From Monocercomonoides exilis (Eukaryota; Preaxostyla; Oxymonadida; Polymastigidae), in contig LSRY02000020.1 in assembly GCA_001643675.2 (NCBI GenBank), positions 563,001 to 627,000 of the forward strand: a stretch of DNA of 64,000 nt. The letters are read 5' to 3'. Made by a program: the position numbers and the translations under genes. The notes below the pieces were generated by a model, which was given only the letters and a program-made list of their open reading frames with translations, made no database searches and had not been told where the DNA came from. Shown one piece after another: positions 1 through 11,244 of this stretch. How positions within the stretch are numbered: position 1 is the stretch's first letter; each line of letters begins with the position of its first letter.

Positions 1-946
1 AAATACTTCAACGTTCTGATCCATCTCATCAAATAATGATCTTCTTTTGTTTCTTTTCAACTTTCCTCTTCTTTCTTCTTCCAATCAACTCTTCTTGTCA
101 ACTCTTCCAGTTCTCTCGCTGCCTCTCTACCAAAATGTTGTTCATTCTTAATCACCCCTGAAAAATCGATGCCTTCGTAATATCTACACATCAAAAATTT
201 CCAAGCAGATTGATAGGCGAGTTGCATCAAATCACGATGCTCCTGATGATATTTGATGATTTCTTTGATTTCATTCAAATACTGTTCTTGTTTAACTTTT
301 TAAAAAAAATAGAAAAAAATACTCAATTATATCATAAAGGAAATGAAAATGTTCATGCAAAATATTGGCTAATGAAACTCAAAGCCAACAATGCTATTTC
401 CAATTCTTTTTGTACTTCTTCGTTTTGCTCCTTCTTCAAGGCAACTGCTAGAAGGCAAGGCACGCAAATTGAATCCATTTCAGATGAAAACCATCTGTTC
501 AACAACAAATAGCATTCGCAGATATCCGTAAGAATTATTTCGTTCATTTCCTTTTTCTTCTCATTTTCATCAACCATCACCTCTCTCATTCTTTCACGCA
601 GCAATGAATTATCAAAAGAAAAAAGAGAAAATCCTTTCAATGCTTTGCAATACCCGACGTGCTTCAAAAGCAAAATTGCATTTCACCATGACAATGTCTT
701 TTCTTCAATCATTTTGCCGATTGTATCGAACAGTTCTTCTGTGAAAACTGATGTGAATTCCTTTCTATTCATTTCATTGATCATTTCATTCATTTCCTCA
801 ATTTTCTGTTTTTTCTCATCTTCTCTGCAACGCTCAAGTTCATTGAACAATTCTGTAAATGGAATGAAAAAAAAATCAAAAATTATGTTCAAAATTGTTT
901 AATCCAAATAAAAGAACAAACTCGTAAACTGCTCGGTTTTGGTCAT
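1..946 (-). pseudogene. Decayed hypothetical-protein gene, runs off left edge
   Basis: A coding-like reading runs leftward from an ATG at 946. A 25-nt first exon (946-922) begins MTKTEQFT. A GTTTGT...TTTACAG intron (921-853) joins it in phase to an exon rich in Glu, Lys and Met (starting at 852). The frame is broken by TGA at 685-683 and resumes immediately in the same frame with a helical Leu-rich segment (about 673-356). It is broken again by a stop and frameshift around 355-279, continues with a segment starting NEIKEIIKYHQEHRD (278-60), and meets TGA at 59-57 before reading on to the edge. Several disruptions in otherwise protein-like sequence indicate a pseudogene. The segment resembles a large hypothetical-protein family that I associate with oxymonads; that is memory only. 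No function is assigned. Confidence 0.55.
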
Positions 947-1507
947 AGCTTGAACTCCTTTTTCACATTTATCATCATTTGACAAATACATTCTGTTTGT
1001 TCCAAAAAATATTCAAAATTAGGGGCAAAGCTTGGATAATAACAAAATTAAAGATAAATACACACATCGTCGATTATCTTTCAGTCTAAAAATGATCACA
1101 ATTCAAACTGTTTAATTTTTGCTTAATAAAAAAAGGGCTAAACAGAGTGCAAAGAAACCTCAAGCATTGGTTGTATAAGGCAAAAATGGAAATTTTTTGT
1201 TTCTTTTTGATCCAACCAACAGTTTATTTTTGAATGGCAATTTGAAAAAATCGTTTTTCCTTTTGAACGATATTTTTTTTGATAATGTGGCATATGCACA
1301 CTTAACAGCAATTTCTAATTCTTGCATATTTCGATTGTTTATTGTTTATTAACATCATCTGTGATGTTTTGAGTTGTTAAAAACATGCGGAAGTTCATTA
1401 AAATAAAAATTTAATTTTTCAATAATAATGAAAATGGGTCAAAATTTTTTCAAAAAATTTAAAAAAAAACATTATAAAAAATCAAAATAAATTAAAAAAG
1501 TTTATCT
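947..1507. other. AT-rich spacer
   Basis: I see no convincing open frame, RNA gene or terminal repeat here. It lies between the left-edge pseudogene and the inactivated Merlin-type transposase and may include the distal end of that element, but I could not identify matching inverted termini. Confidence 0.4.
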
Positions 1508-2582
1508 TTATGAGTTTTCTGAATACTCAGAGGCAGATAAACCATCGCCTGGGTCAATATTATCGGTTTCACTTGTTTCGCTGTCATTGGAAATAATCAA
1601 ATCATCAAAATCAGGTATTTCTTCTTCATTTTCTTCTGTCTCTTCATCTTCTTCAGCTTCTTCTATTTTCTTTTCTTTGTAGAAAATAATTTTAGATACA
1701 AATTCTTCAAATCTCACAATCTTTCTTTTATTAATCATCCAATAAGCAAGTTGATCAGCAACATATTTTTTCTCGAATTCCGTGGGGAGGAAAAAATCTT
1801 CTCATATGGCTCCATAATCCTTCGGTTGTATTTGTGCATGCGTGAGTTTCTTCATCAAAAAATTTTCTCTTATGGCACACTGTTAGATAATTGTATCCTA
1901 TACGAGAAAGAGATGAGTATGCCTTCTATTCATCTGACATTATTGTTGAATGAGGTAGAATGTGCTTTTGAATGATAGGAATCAACGTCGAAGCAGAACG
2001 ATCTGGTACAATCATAACAAAAAAATTCCTTGTTTCATCCATTTTATCATTCTTTCGCTCCACTGCACCAAAGACCCACATTTCTTTCTTTCTTCTTCCT
2101 CTATGATATTTTCTTCTCCTCAAAACACATTCATCTATCTCTACAATAATGTTTTCGCCTCCAAGAATAGACTCATTCTGATTTATGATGTCCATCGCGC
2201 AACATCTTATAACAGATGACCAATATGCAACAGAGTTCCTATGTATCCCCAACATTTCCGAGCAAAATTTCACACTTGCACCGTTCCAAATAAATAGGAT
2301 AATTAACAAAATCACATTTATTGGTATCCTGCTTCGAAAAAATGATGTATTCTTGTATGCTGATTGTCTATTGCTGCATTTCCTGCAAACCCACATCATC
2401 CTGCCATAGTAACGCCGCAAATCCATTTCAATTCTGTGCCTTCTGCATTTTGGCTTGTTTTTGATAATTTTCCTAAATATCCATTTTTCAGATTTCTCCG
2501 AATTGAGAAACAATCTGAATAATTTATTTGTTATTCTTCCTGGAATTGCAAGTGAATAGTCTGAATAAGACACTTCTTCCAT
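1508..2582 (-). pseudogene. Inactivated Merlin/ISXO2-type DDE transposase
   Basis: The frame 2582-1926 reads as an ISXO2-like (DDE_Tnp_IS1595, eukaryotic Merlin) transposase. It has a zinc-binding stretch with CRRHRIEM and CRKC, a helix-turn-helix-like region, and the first catalytic Asp in VEIDECVLRRRKYHRGRR followed by MWVFGAVERK. It stops at TAG (1928-1926) directly after SDE. In this family a Trp normally follows (SDEW), so the stop looks like a one-base TGG to TAG change. The same frame continues with KAYSSLSRIGY and then TTEGLWSHMRRFF, which holds the expected catalytic Glu. A frameshift in an A-run near 1765 moves the C-terminus (ADQLAYWMINKR and an acidic tail) to the frame 1738-1508. 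The copy is therefore dead. Flanking inverted repeats and target duplications were not found. Confidence 0.8.
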
Positions 2583-2690
2583 AAAATTTTTGATTTATGA
2601 ATGATCAAAAATCCCATAAATATGTGAAAACGACAGATTTCAAAAATCAAAAAATCATGGTTTCCGCACATATTCAGTTCATGACATAAA

Positions 2691-2698
2691 CACTAAAT
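2691..2698. repeat. Left target-site duplication of hAT element
   Basis: CACTAAAT directly precedes the left inverted repeat and is repeated exactly at 8985-8992 directly after the right inverted repeat. An 8-bp duplication is the length typical of hAT insertions. Confidence 0.85.
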
Positions 2699-2765
2699 TA
2701 AGCCTGGTTGACGGATTGAAAAATAGACGGTTACGTCAGTCAACTGAATTTTTTCACATCAATTT

Positions 2766-2766
<1 letters not shown>

Positions 2767-2798
<32 letters not shown>

Positions 2799-2801
2799 CT
2801 C
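2767..2801. repeat. Poly(T) tract
   Basis: A homopolymer of 35 T lies just inside the left end of the hAT element. No retroelement reading frame is attached to it. Confidence 0.9.
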
Positions 2802-3129
2802 TTGATTTTTGAGGCAATAAACATGTATTTTTTTTGAATACAATTGTATGGCTATTTTCAACAATGATTAGTAATGAATTTCATTTTTCCATTAAAGAAA
2901 GAACACTAAACCATAATTCTTATAACGCTCAATATGAGAAAAATAATTTTGCAATTTCACGCTTGCAATATATGAAGGCTGATTGGTTTGCATAGAATTG
3001 TATTTGCCGATTATCAATAAATGTTTTTCTTTTTGTGAACCAGTGGAAATTTTCGAAAATAAACAAATAGTGGAATATCTTATTATCCTTGATGAATATC
3101 GAGTTTGTTCAACGAATTCATAAAGAAAG

Positions 3130-3786
3130 TCCACAGGAAGAAGAGACGTTAAAGTGAAAATGGAGAATCAGATGATGAAACATTCGAAAACAGAAGGAAT
3201 AATGAATTTTTATTGGAGGGAAACAGTTGCCAACGGAATATAAAGCAGAAAATTGCTTATAAAAATGTTTAGAAGGTTTGTTGTTGTTATTTATCTTGAA
3301 GTGATTAATTTTTTCCCCTTCAGGCTATTGAAAGAATGAGTGATTTGCTGGCTTTGAAGAAGAAGAAGAAAAGTTTTGAAGGAAAAATAAAGACAGACAG
3401 ATGAAATGCGAGATATTATGAAGATGCCTGACATTGGGCTTTGGCGAAGAATTATTTTTGAGGAAAGATGATTTTTTGTGAAAGAAGGGGAATCGAAAGA
3501 AGAAGAGATTGAATGAAAAAGGGATTCACATATGTTTCCTATTTTTTATTGGCGATGGGAGATAATTGAGCTGAAAGTGAAAAAGTATTCAGATGTTTCT
3601 CCTCTGCAGAAAAAGATACAGAAGAAGAGAATTTCAATGAATTTCAACTTTGATATTTATTGGATCTCATCTTCTCAATTTTCAACAATAAATCGTCTCA
3701 TTCAACACCTTCAAAATCTTCATCAAATTATCAACAACATTTCACACGCTTCTTCTTCTTCTTCTTCATTCACATCATCTGAATGA
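3130..3786 (+). pseudogene. Decayed coding region inside hAT element
   Basis: Several stretches on this strand look protein-like but are interrupted. An acidic segment beginning SENGESDDETFENRR (about 3154-3270) ends in TAG just before a typical intron (GTTTGTTG...CCCTTCAG, about 3277-3324). The next segment starts AIERMSDLLALKKKKK and runs into TGA. A frame reading DEMRDIMKMPDIGLWRRII then continues through two in-frame TGA codons into the segment 3532-3786, which ends in a Ser-rich tail. Stops plus a frame change indicate a dead gene. No homologue is recognised. It may be cargo captured by the transposon or the remnant of an older insertion. Confidence 0.35.
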
Positions 3787-3888
3787 ATTTCTTCACATTT
3801 GATATCTGTATCAGAGATAAAGACAAAAAATGAAATGGAAACGAAGAAATATATTGATGAAGGAAAAAATTACAAATAAAAATTAGAA

Positions 3889-5273
3889 TTAGAAGGTGAA
3901 AGAAGAGAAGAAAGAGAATGAAGAGCACTGTTTCCTGGGGGACTTTGAAAGGAAATGGAATCGAGAAGATGGAGGAGGGTTTTTAGAATGAAATAAAGAA
4001 GATGATAATGAATACGAAGATGAAGAAGAACATGAAGCTGGTTGAGAGCCAGCCACACACTGCGAAAGGTCCTTAACAGAGCAAAAAGAAGAGCAATGCT
4101 GCCAGGGAAACTCAAACGAGATAGGAGGAGCTAAGTCCATGCCACATGACTCAGAAAACCGCTTTGTATCTCTTTCAACTACCTTCTGTCTTCGGTAGCT
4201 TGTTGTTTCAACATGGAACAATGAATGACTTTTATGCTTATGTGAGTGTATGCTTCATTGTTTCTTGCACAATCTTCACAATCCTTTCAAATGGCAAATG
4301 AATGTACGACCTCTTCTTCTCCTTCTCCTTCTCCTTCTCTTTCCCTCTCTGCATCATCCATTCCAGCTTCTCCTTCTTCGCCTCACTTTTCTCCATTCTT
4401 CATTCACTCTCTCAGCTGAATGTGCTCAAACGGATTAAAACCACAACAGAAGACAAGTGCATAAAGGGCAAAAAGCAACGAGAAAGCGAGCAACAAAAGA
4501 ATTTGGAAGAGAAAATTACACATACGAAGAGGAATACGAAGAAGAAGGGAAAGAGGAGGTGGAAGAGCTGGTTGTTTGTGGGAAAGCATCAGGAAAGAGA
4601 TGGGAATGAGCACAAGGCGAGCCAACAACCGACGAATTGGACGAAGAAGCCAATGGAGATATGGAATTATATTTGGAGAGAGAAGGCGACAGATCTGAAA
4701 TAGCAGAAGAAGAGAAAGAAAAAGACATGTAAAAGGGCGAAGAGGCAGAGAAAAGAGGATAAGATTCATTAGAATTCCTGTTTTGAACAATGTCATCTAT
4801 TGGATTGGAAGCATTGAAGAATAGAGAAGAGCCAAGGCTTGACAGATCAGAGCTGCATTTTGCGAGTGTGTCGCGGCCGATCCAAAAGGCAGCTGAAACG
4901 CACCGCTTTGGAATTCGACTGATGAACTGAGAAGAAATGAAATGGAAGAGGAAAAAGATGAAGAAGAAGACGATGATAATGATGGAGATGACACTTTATC
5001 ACTTGAGCCATTCTGTTGTTTCATTTCTTCTTTTTCTTCAACACCTTCTTCTTCATCTCTTGTTGTGCTTTCATCCATTCCAATGGGAATGATGTCTGAC
5101 GTGATGAGTGCTGCCCTCAAAAGCGACAGGCCGTCTTTGCCGAGAAAGAAGCAGTCGTCGATGGTGAACAGCACAGCCTCTTTCGGTTGATCGCAGGAAA
5201 CGAGATGGGTGACTGGCTGTGTGATGAGGGGAAACATAGCAATTATCGGTTGAGTGGGTGTGGGAAAGGGCAA
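3889..5273 (-). pseudogene. Hypothetical coding region inside hAT element, probably decayed
   Basis: The best segment, 5273-4797, encodes about 150 residues with non-repetitive sequence such as KEAVLFTIDDCFFLGKDGL followed by a Ser-rich, acidic tail. This suggests a genuine protein rather than a chance frame. A frame one base away continues with IDDIVQNRNSNESYPLF into a Ser-rich segment (about 4796-4516). Further segments on the same strand lie near 4405-4250 (contains RSYIHLPFERIVKIVQET) and 4221-3889. I could not join them with consistent introns, so it is either multi-exon or broken by indels. There is no ATG at the start of the open frame. No family is recognised. It converges with the decayed + strand region at 3130-3786 within the same transposon. 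Confidence 0.35.
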
Positions 5274-5430
5274 TAGCTCCGTTGGGGAAGAAGAAAGTTA
5301 AAAAGAAGAAGATGGTGAAGTAGGAAAAGATGCTGAAACAGAATAGGAAATATCTGTGAAGCATTAACATAAAATTGAAAAATCAACAAACAATAACGGA
5401 ATTTAGAAAGTGAAAAGATATTCACAAAGA

Positions 5431-5786
5431 TGTGTTAAAGACAGAATGCATGACAAAGAAGATATGTTGAAAGCTACAAAAGCACTTCGAACATAATCAA
5501 AGAAAAGAAGTGAGATTTTATTGAAAAGAGCAAGAAACATAACACATATTCTCCTTCTCGTTCCATTCCATCACGAATATTGCTTTCAGTTTCCTCATTC
5601 AGATGTTCTTCTTTTTATTTGCTCATTGATATTAACGCTTCACAAGAACGATTTTAAATATGCAGTATATTCATGAAAATATTGATTGATATTTTTATGA
5701 AAATCAAAAAAGAAAATAGATGTTTTATTGTTTTTTTAAAGAATTTATTGAAAGTCTTGTGAAATGAAAATACTTTTGTGAAAATG
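5431..5786. other. AT-rich spacer inside hAT element
   Basis: This stretch lies between the hypothetical coding region and the 3' end of the transposase gene. I see no open frame or repeat worth naming. It probably holds the transposase 3' untranslated region. Confidence 0.4.
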
Positions 5787-8666
5787 CTAAATAGTCAAAA
5801 GAGCATTTAAAGCTTCAAATGATAGGGAATGCCTTCTGTCACCAGAGATCCTTATCATCCTTGAAAAGATACGTTCGCAGCTTGCTTCGCTGCATGGAGA
5901 CGAAACTAATGAAAAACAGATGTTTGAGTATATTGTTTGAACAGGTCCTTTCTTTGTGATCTCTGAGTAGAACTTTTGTATATCGTCTTCATATATGAAG
6001 CTTGGTGCTTCATTCAAAAAATCCAGAAACAGTTTGAAACATAAATCCTTGATCTCTTTCGATTGATTTGATAAAACCGTTGTCACATATCTTTCAAAAC
6101 TTTGTTTAATTCGTGTATCCCAGCAAGATGATATGGAACACACCACTTGATCACAAACTTCTTTCTCTTTTTCTGGTTCCAGACGGGAAATCAAACAAAT
6201 CTTCTGGTTTGAAAACAGCACCTCCACATCATCTGTGCCATATTCTATTTCATCTGTTCTATCTTCCATTGAATCTTCAAGTGAGTCATGAGAATTATCT
6301 TCGAAAATAAGCGTTTGAGAAGATGTCAAGCATGTTGAAGAAAAACATTCAGAAGAAGAAGAGCAGGAGGAAGCAGCTGAATGAATTGAAGAAGACTCAT
6401 TCATGGTTTCATCTTTTTTCTTTTCGCTTTGTTTGAAGGATCCGGTAATAATAAATTCATCATCTTACGAATAATCTTAAGCCATGCATAAGCCAAACAA
6501 GTCCTCTTCACTAGACTCCGTTTCACTTTCGTCACTTTTGCTTTCCTTTCTTGAAGCTTCAATATTTTCAAATTCTGAACGCTTGAAATTGGGAACCATG
6601 ATGATCATGCTGCGAATTACTTCTTCAATTTCTTTTGATTGATAACCTTCATCTTCCTCGATGTCATTTCTTATCAACTTTGTCATAGGAGCACAATTGT
6701 CCTTTATTTTATGTTGTTTATGTGACACATAGTTCAATGCTTCAAAAAAACAGTCATTTGTTAGAGAATAACAAACTGATAGATGTGGTTGTTCTGAAAG
6801 AGTTTGAGATGAAGGATTTGAAGCGCAAATGATAGGTGAATGTGTGAATGATGAATATTCCGAAGTTGAAGAGGATTGTTGAAATGAGATTAATTGCTTT
6901 GGCTCTGAATTCAACGGTGTGCAAGAAATAGATTTTTCTGCTTCAAAAAAAAAAATTGAAAATTTATTTCGAATGAAATTTTGAAGTCCTGTTGGAGACA
7001 ACACATACGATAACGATATAAATTCACCAGTGTTCCCGGTTAACATGTAATTATGAAATATTATTATAAAATTAACGAAAACATTTTTCCATTCTGTTTC
7101 TTTAATAAACGAAAGATTTTTGATTCCATATAGCAAACCGAATGCATTCAGCACCTTTGGAAAGACATTTCCCATCTTTGTTTTTTCATTTTCCATTTCT
7201 AAATGTAATTTTTGAATTGGAAAAAGGAGAAGTTCTGTGATCATAATGTTTCTTATTTGATCGAATTGTAACAATTTTTCGAAAAATATCTTTTCTCGGT
7301 TTTTTCTTATAAAGTAACAAATAGAATACAAGCACAGCCATCTCGTTTGAATAAATGTCGGACATTTCCGTTTCAAGGATTTTTTCCCAGAAGAAGTGCG
7401 GGCATTTTTTGCAAATTCTGTAATAATTGTTTTCTGGTTCTTCAGAAAAGGGATTTCAGAAAACGCGTGCACAACAACCAAATTCAGCAAATTATTCATA
7501 CAGTAAACGAAAAATGGAGCAGCCTTTAAATTTTCTATAAGTAACTTTTCATTATCTTCCATTGGAATTGTTATATTTTCAATTGCTTTTTTTTGCGGAC
7601 TTAACCCATCCGAACAGAAACAGCGAACATGAGCATTGATTAGTGCTAGTTCCCGAATTACTGTCCAAGCTCGTTTTCTGTACTGCATAGCATTGTTGCA
7701 GTATGGATATGCTTTCCAAAACACTGATGATGCATTTGGTACCAATGGAGCTATCGTCACAACTGTGCACTTCTGATTTCCCACAACACCTGAATCCATC
7801 ATAACGCACACTCCCATTCCCCTCAGTGCTGCGTCACGCTTCTGTTTTGCAAATTCACTGTCCTCAATAACCATTCTTCGTATTTTCTTTCTTGTGAGAA
7901 ATGGGAAAATGTTTGACGGAGACAGTCCTGGATTCATTTGAGATAAATGAATTAAGGCTGTGATAAAATTATTAAATTCTTTTGAAGACGCTGATAAGAA
8001 AGATATGTTGCAATGGCTTATTATTTTCGTAAATAAAGTCTGAAAATTGGTGGATATGCTCTGACTCAGTGTTCTTTCTTTTCTCTCCATCATACGATCG
8101 ATTTTTTGTGGAGCTTTCTGCCCTCTGAAAGAAAAAATAATGCGATTTTCTAATATGTGACAATGATGATTTCTTATTGCAACGTAACTGCGACGACCAC
8201 TTGTTCCACATATTTCATTTCCCCGAACATTTGGGCATAAATATTGTTTATGATATTCTTTTGTTGGAGAGCCATCAATGTTTGAAGGAAAAAATGATAT
8301 CCATATTTGATTATTGATGAACTCTAAAGATATTCTTGTTAAATATTCATTGTTTTTCTTTGGGTGCTTGTAAACTTTTTTCAATAATCAAAGCAAAAAA
8401 ATATTAAAAATTTTGTTACATCACACTTGCTCCTTTTTCATATGATCCCACTTGTTCTAGTTTAAGAAAACAGCATCCGTGATTGTTCAATTCTTCCATT
8501 TTTCTTGCAAAAGCCAGTTTCTGAAAAAGCGACACAAAAAACCATGTTTCAATTATCAAAACAAAAGAGGCAAGCAATAAAATGCACAAACTATTTGATT
8601 ATCCACCAAGGCATTCTGAAATTCACTTAAAAGATTTTCACATTCAAGCATGTTGGGTGTTGACAT
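5787..8666 (-). CDS. hAT transposase, four exons, apparently intact
   Basis: DNA-cutting and joining enzyme of the enclosing transposon. I read four exons: 8666-8592, 8520-8427, 8374-6499 and 6426-5787. Introns are GTTTGT...TTTCAG, GTGTGA...AAAAAG and GTTTGG...CAAAG (52-72 nt), all in phase, giving 894 residues from an ATG at 8666. A BED-like zinc-binding arrangement (LCPNVRGNEICG then IRNHHCHIL) is near the N-terminus. Likely catalytic Asp residues sit in CVMMDSGVVGNQ and CFCSDGLSPQKKAI. The C-terminus carries the hAT dimerisation signature SSPCSEASCERIFSRM. The third intron removes two in-frame TAA codons (6479-6477 and 6467-6465) that would otherwise split the gene. The exon joins are inferred from sequence; the family call is strong. 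Confidence 0.8.
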
Positions 8667-8984
8667 GAAAATTTGACAAAGTCAAAAAAAGATCGACCAG
8701 CCTGTGACTTGGGCAATTTCCAAAAAACTGATCCGGTCAAAACCCATAAAAGTGTGCTTTTTTTCAAAAATAAAAATTATTGATCATTATATATTCAATA
8801 ATAATTCTTTTGCTTTTTATCTTGATTTTTTTTTTCATTTTGAAATAATAAAGTGCATGTAAAATGAACTGTTAAACTTATGAATTTTTAAAATGAAATT
8901 TAACTGTATTTTGACTTCAATCATTTTCAAAGTCAGTCAAAAGCATATTTTCTAAAGTCAAAAGTCTGAAGTCACCCAGGCTTA

Positions 8985-8992
8985 CACTAAAT
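8985..8992. repeat. Right target-site duplication of hAT element
   Basis: CACTAAAT, an exact copy of 2691-2698, directly follows the right terminal inverted repeat. Confidence 0.85.
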
Positions 8993-9576
8993 AACTTTCT
9001 TTATATTTATAAACTGTTTTTTCATTGTTTTGAAAATTGCCGTTAAGTATGCATTTGCCGATAATGTTATGAAACAAATTATTTACAAAGAAATTGGGAA
9101 AATGTTCAGAAAGGGGAACACATTTTTAATAAAAAATATCCTAAAAGCATAAAAAAATGAAAATAAATAGTTTCGTTGAGAATTAATATGGGGATAAGTT
9201 TCTGCTTTTTCAAAAAAGACAACGATTCGTTTCAGACCTTTTCTGTTTTTTCGTTATTATTTATCTTATTTTGTAAAGAAAAAAACATCGAAAAAACTGT
9301 CGAATGGAAAAAAGATTCATAAATGTTGTATGGCGCAATATTCTGGGAAATTAAGTATCATCTCATGTGAGACACGAATTTAAAAAAAAAAATAGAGAGA
9401 AAGAAAGAAAGAAAGAAAGAAAAGTGGAGAAAAAAATTTTATTGAGTTTTGTCAGCTTTGAACAAATCGAGCGAACAAATACAATTTTAAAAACGATTAA
9501 AAATAAATATCAGGATTTAAATGTTTTGATCAAAATAACCGCTATAAGAAAATATTATTATTTAGAATACTGTTTT
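8993..9576. other. AT-rich spacer with AAAG microsatellite
   Basis: Nothing gene-like is apparent. A run of AAAG units lies near 9397-9424. The open frame from 9367 is lysine-rich low-complexity sequence that overlaps the start of the next gene and is not supported. Confidence 0.5.
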
Positions 9577-10225
9577 ATGAGTCGTTTGAAAGCATTTGGA
9601 TTATTTATTTGCACTTAATTATTTTAACAAACAAAACACGAATAACAACTAATTTTTATTTTGCAAATTGTTCTTAATAGTATATACATTAACAATCTCT
9701 CCTGGCATTCCTTATATTTCTTCAGTACCATCATTCACAAGGCTGAAACTTACTCGTGCTACAACAAATTCAAACGTTCAAGGATCTTCAACGCTATACT
9801 TTGAAAGAGAATCAACAAAATTTAATTTGTGCCATCTTGATTCTTTAAATATTAAAGCATGTGAATTAAATTTGGTTTTTGATTCTCGCGAAGAATTTAA
9901 TATTGGAGTTGATGGAAACATTGACGTAACACTTATAGGTAATTTGGTTAATTGTGATTCAACCTCAGATACGGAAAAAGAAGTCCAGAATGAAATGTCA
10001 CAGCAAATTATTGAATACTTGAAAGCAAAATGGGAACACCGTTCAAGAACAGGAGAAAAAGAGTTACCATTTTTGGATGCTTGCAAATATGCTGTGAATG
10101 TTAGATTTATTGCAGACCAGCTTCCTGAAGAAGTTCAACAATCTCTTCTTTTACCAAAAATTCCAAAAGAGCGTCGCTCAGAAAATATAGAATCAAAAAT
10201 TATATCTAAAAGAGATAAATGTTGA
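9577..10225 (+). CDS. Nucleoplasmin-like domain protein
   Basis: Two exons (9577-9583 and 9681-10225) give 183 residues. The 7-nt first exon ends at a GTTTGA donor and the second begins after CTTAATAG, so the protein starts MSLYTLTISPGIPY. Residues 1 to about 100 match the pattern of the nucleoplasmin-like fold found in FKBP-type histone chaperones and plant HD2 proteins: an SPG turn near the start, a strand with LKLTRAT, NLCHLDSL, LNLVFDSREEF and a closing DVTLIGN. No FKBP catalytic domain follows. The rest (about 80 residues) is charged and helical and ends in a basic tail (KIISKRDKC). A nuclear histone-chaperone role is inferred from fold resemblance. The tiny first exon is a prediction; if wrong, the protein still starts close by. 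Confidence 0.5.
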
Positions 10226-10623
10226 AGGGTTGGTCATTGCGATTAAAAATATTTATTTTTATTGTTGAATCATCAAAATTTTAAGATTTATGTGAATGTT
10301 TGTGATATGATTTGTATATGGCAATTTATCTCGGCAACTTCATGAATAAATGAGCAGTTTATCTAATTTTTTCAATTCTGAATGCATTTTGATTTTGTGA
10401 CAACTACACGCCATTTTGAAACAATTCAATTGATTGAAAATGGAATTCGAAACAAAATTCAATTTTCTGCCAAAATAACAAGAATTAGCATTTTTGTTTT
10501 ATTTTGCTTATTATTTGACTCACTAAACAATTTCATATTTTTATTATTATGTCTGTTTTCTATTTGAATAAAATAATTGTGTTTTTTCAGCAACAATTAT
10601 TTGCTCATATTGTTCAAATAATA
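10226..10623. other. AT-rich spacer
   Basis: No supported gene. It separates the nucleoplasmin-like gene from the left terminus of the next inverted-repeat element. Confidence 0.4.
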
Positions 10624-11044
10624 GATGAATTGTGAAATAAAAAAAAATTTCAAAATCATTGGGTTATTTTGAAATAACCCAATAATTTTGAAATTGTCTA
10701 TGGAAATTTTGAAATTTTTGGGGAATTTTGCAATAACTCGGGTGGCCAAATTTTTTCTGTGAAAAAATATATTATGCATATTCATAAAGTTTTTCAAAAC
10801 ATTTTATCGAAAAATGAGCTGGTGATTTTTAAATTAAAATAAGTTGAAAAGAATTATAAAAGATATTTTTGGTGATTAATTTTGATTATTCAAATAAAAC
10901 CTTTTGATTCAACTGTTTTTTGATAAACAATTGGGAAAAAAACGCAATAAACGATATTCATTTCAATTTCAAATATTTTTTTGTTGGATTTCTTCAAAAA
11001 AGAAATTTGGAAATGAAATATCAAAAAAAAAAAAAAAAAAGATC

Positions 11045-11244
11045 TTATTGATGTGTTTCAACAGCACAGGGTCTTTTCTGCAATTTCTCTAAGTTTTTGC
11101 AACAATAAAACAGCTATTTCCCTTCATTTGTCTTCAAGTTTCAGATCCAGCATTTTTTCCTCTTTCTTTTTCTTTTCTCTTCTCTCCTCAATTATTTCTT
11201 ACATAATATCCATTCAAAACAATTCTTCGGACATTGCCTCATAA
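11045..11244 (-). pseudogene. Decayed helical-protein fragment
   Basis: Read on this strand, one frame gives strongly protein-like helical sequence (for example EIIEERREKKKKEEKML and REIAVLLLQKLREIAEK) punctuated by TGA and TAA codons. This suggests the remnant of a coiled-coil protein gene. No family is recognised. Confidence 0.3.

Larger units (their letters stand above)
2699..8984. mobile_element. hAT-superfamily DNA transposon, 6,286 bp
   Basis: The element is bounded by TAAGCCTGGTTGAC (2699-2712) and the complement of TAAGCCTGGGTGAC (8984-8971). This is a 14-bp terminal inverted repeat with one mismatch, flanked by exact CACTAAAT duplications. GTCAGTCAA occurs near both ends (2735-2743 and 8932-8940), possibly a transposase-binding motif. 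The right half carries the four-exon transposase (8666-5787, minus strand) with a hAT C-terminal dimerisation motif. The left half (about 3100-5430) holds additional coding-like but disrupted sequence on both strands, and a run of 35 T lies at 2767-2801. Exact duplications and an uninterrupted transposase reading suggest a fairly recent, possibly autonomous insertion. The boundaries are seen directly; activity is inference. Confidence 0.85.

Noticed and set aside
4302-4796. Overlapping frames on both strands in a low-complexity stretch within the hAT element
   Set aside because: Leu/Ser- and Lys/Glu-rich translations of a purine/pyrimidine-biased tract; not independent genes.
6465-6479. Two in-frame TAA codons in the hAT transposase read as glutamine, as in a TAR=Q genetic code
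   Set aside because: A 72-nt intron (6498-6427) with a GTTTGG donor and AAAG acceptor, like other introns here, removes both and keeps the frame; TAA also ends intact genes in the window.
9367-9618. 83-codon lysine-rich frame
   Set aside because: Built on an AAAG microsatellite and overlaps the better-supported nucleoplasmin-like start.
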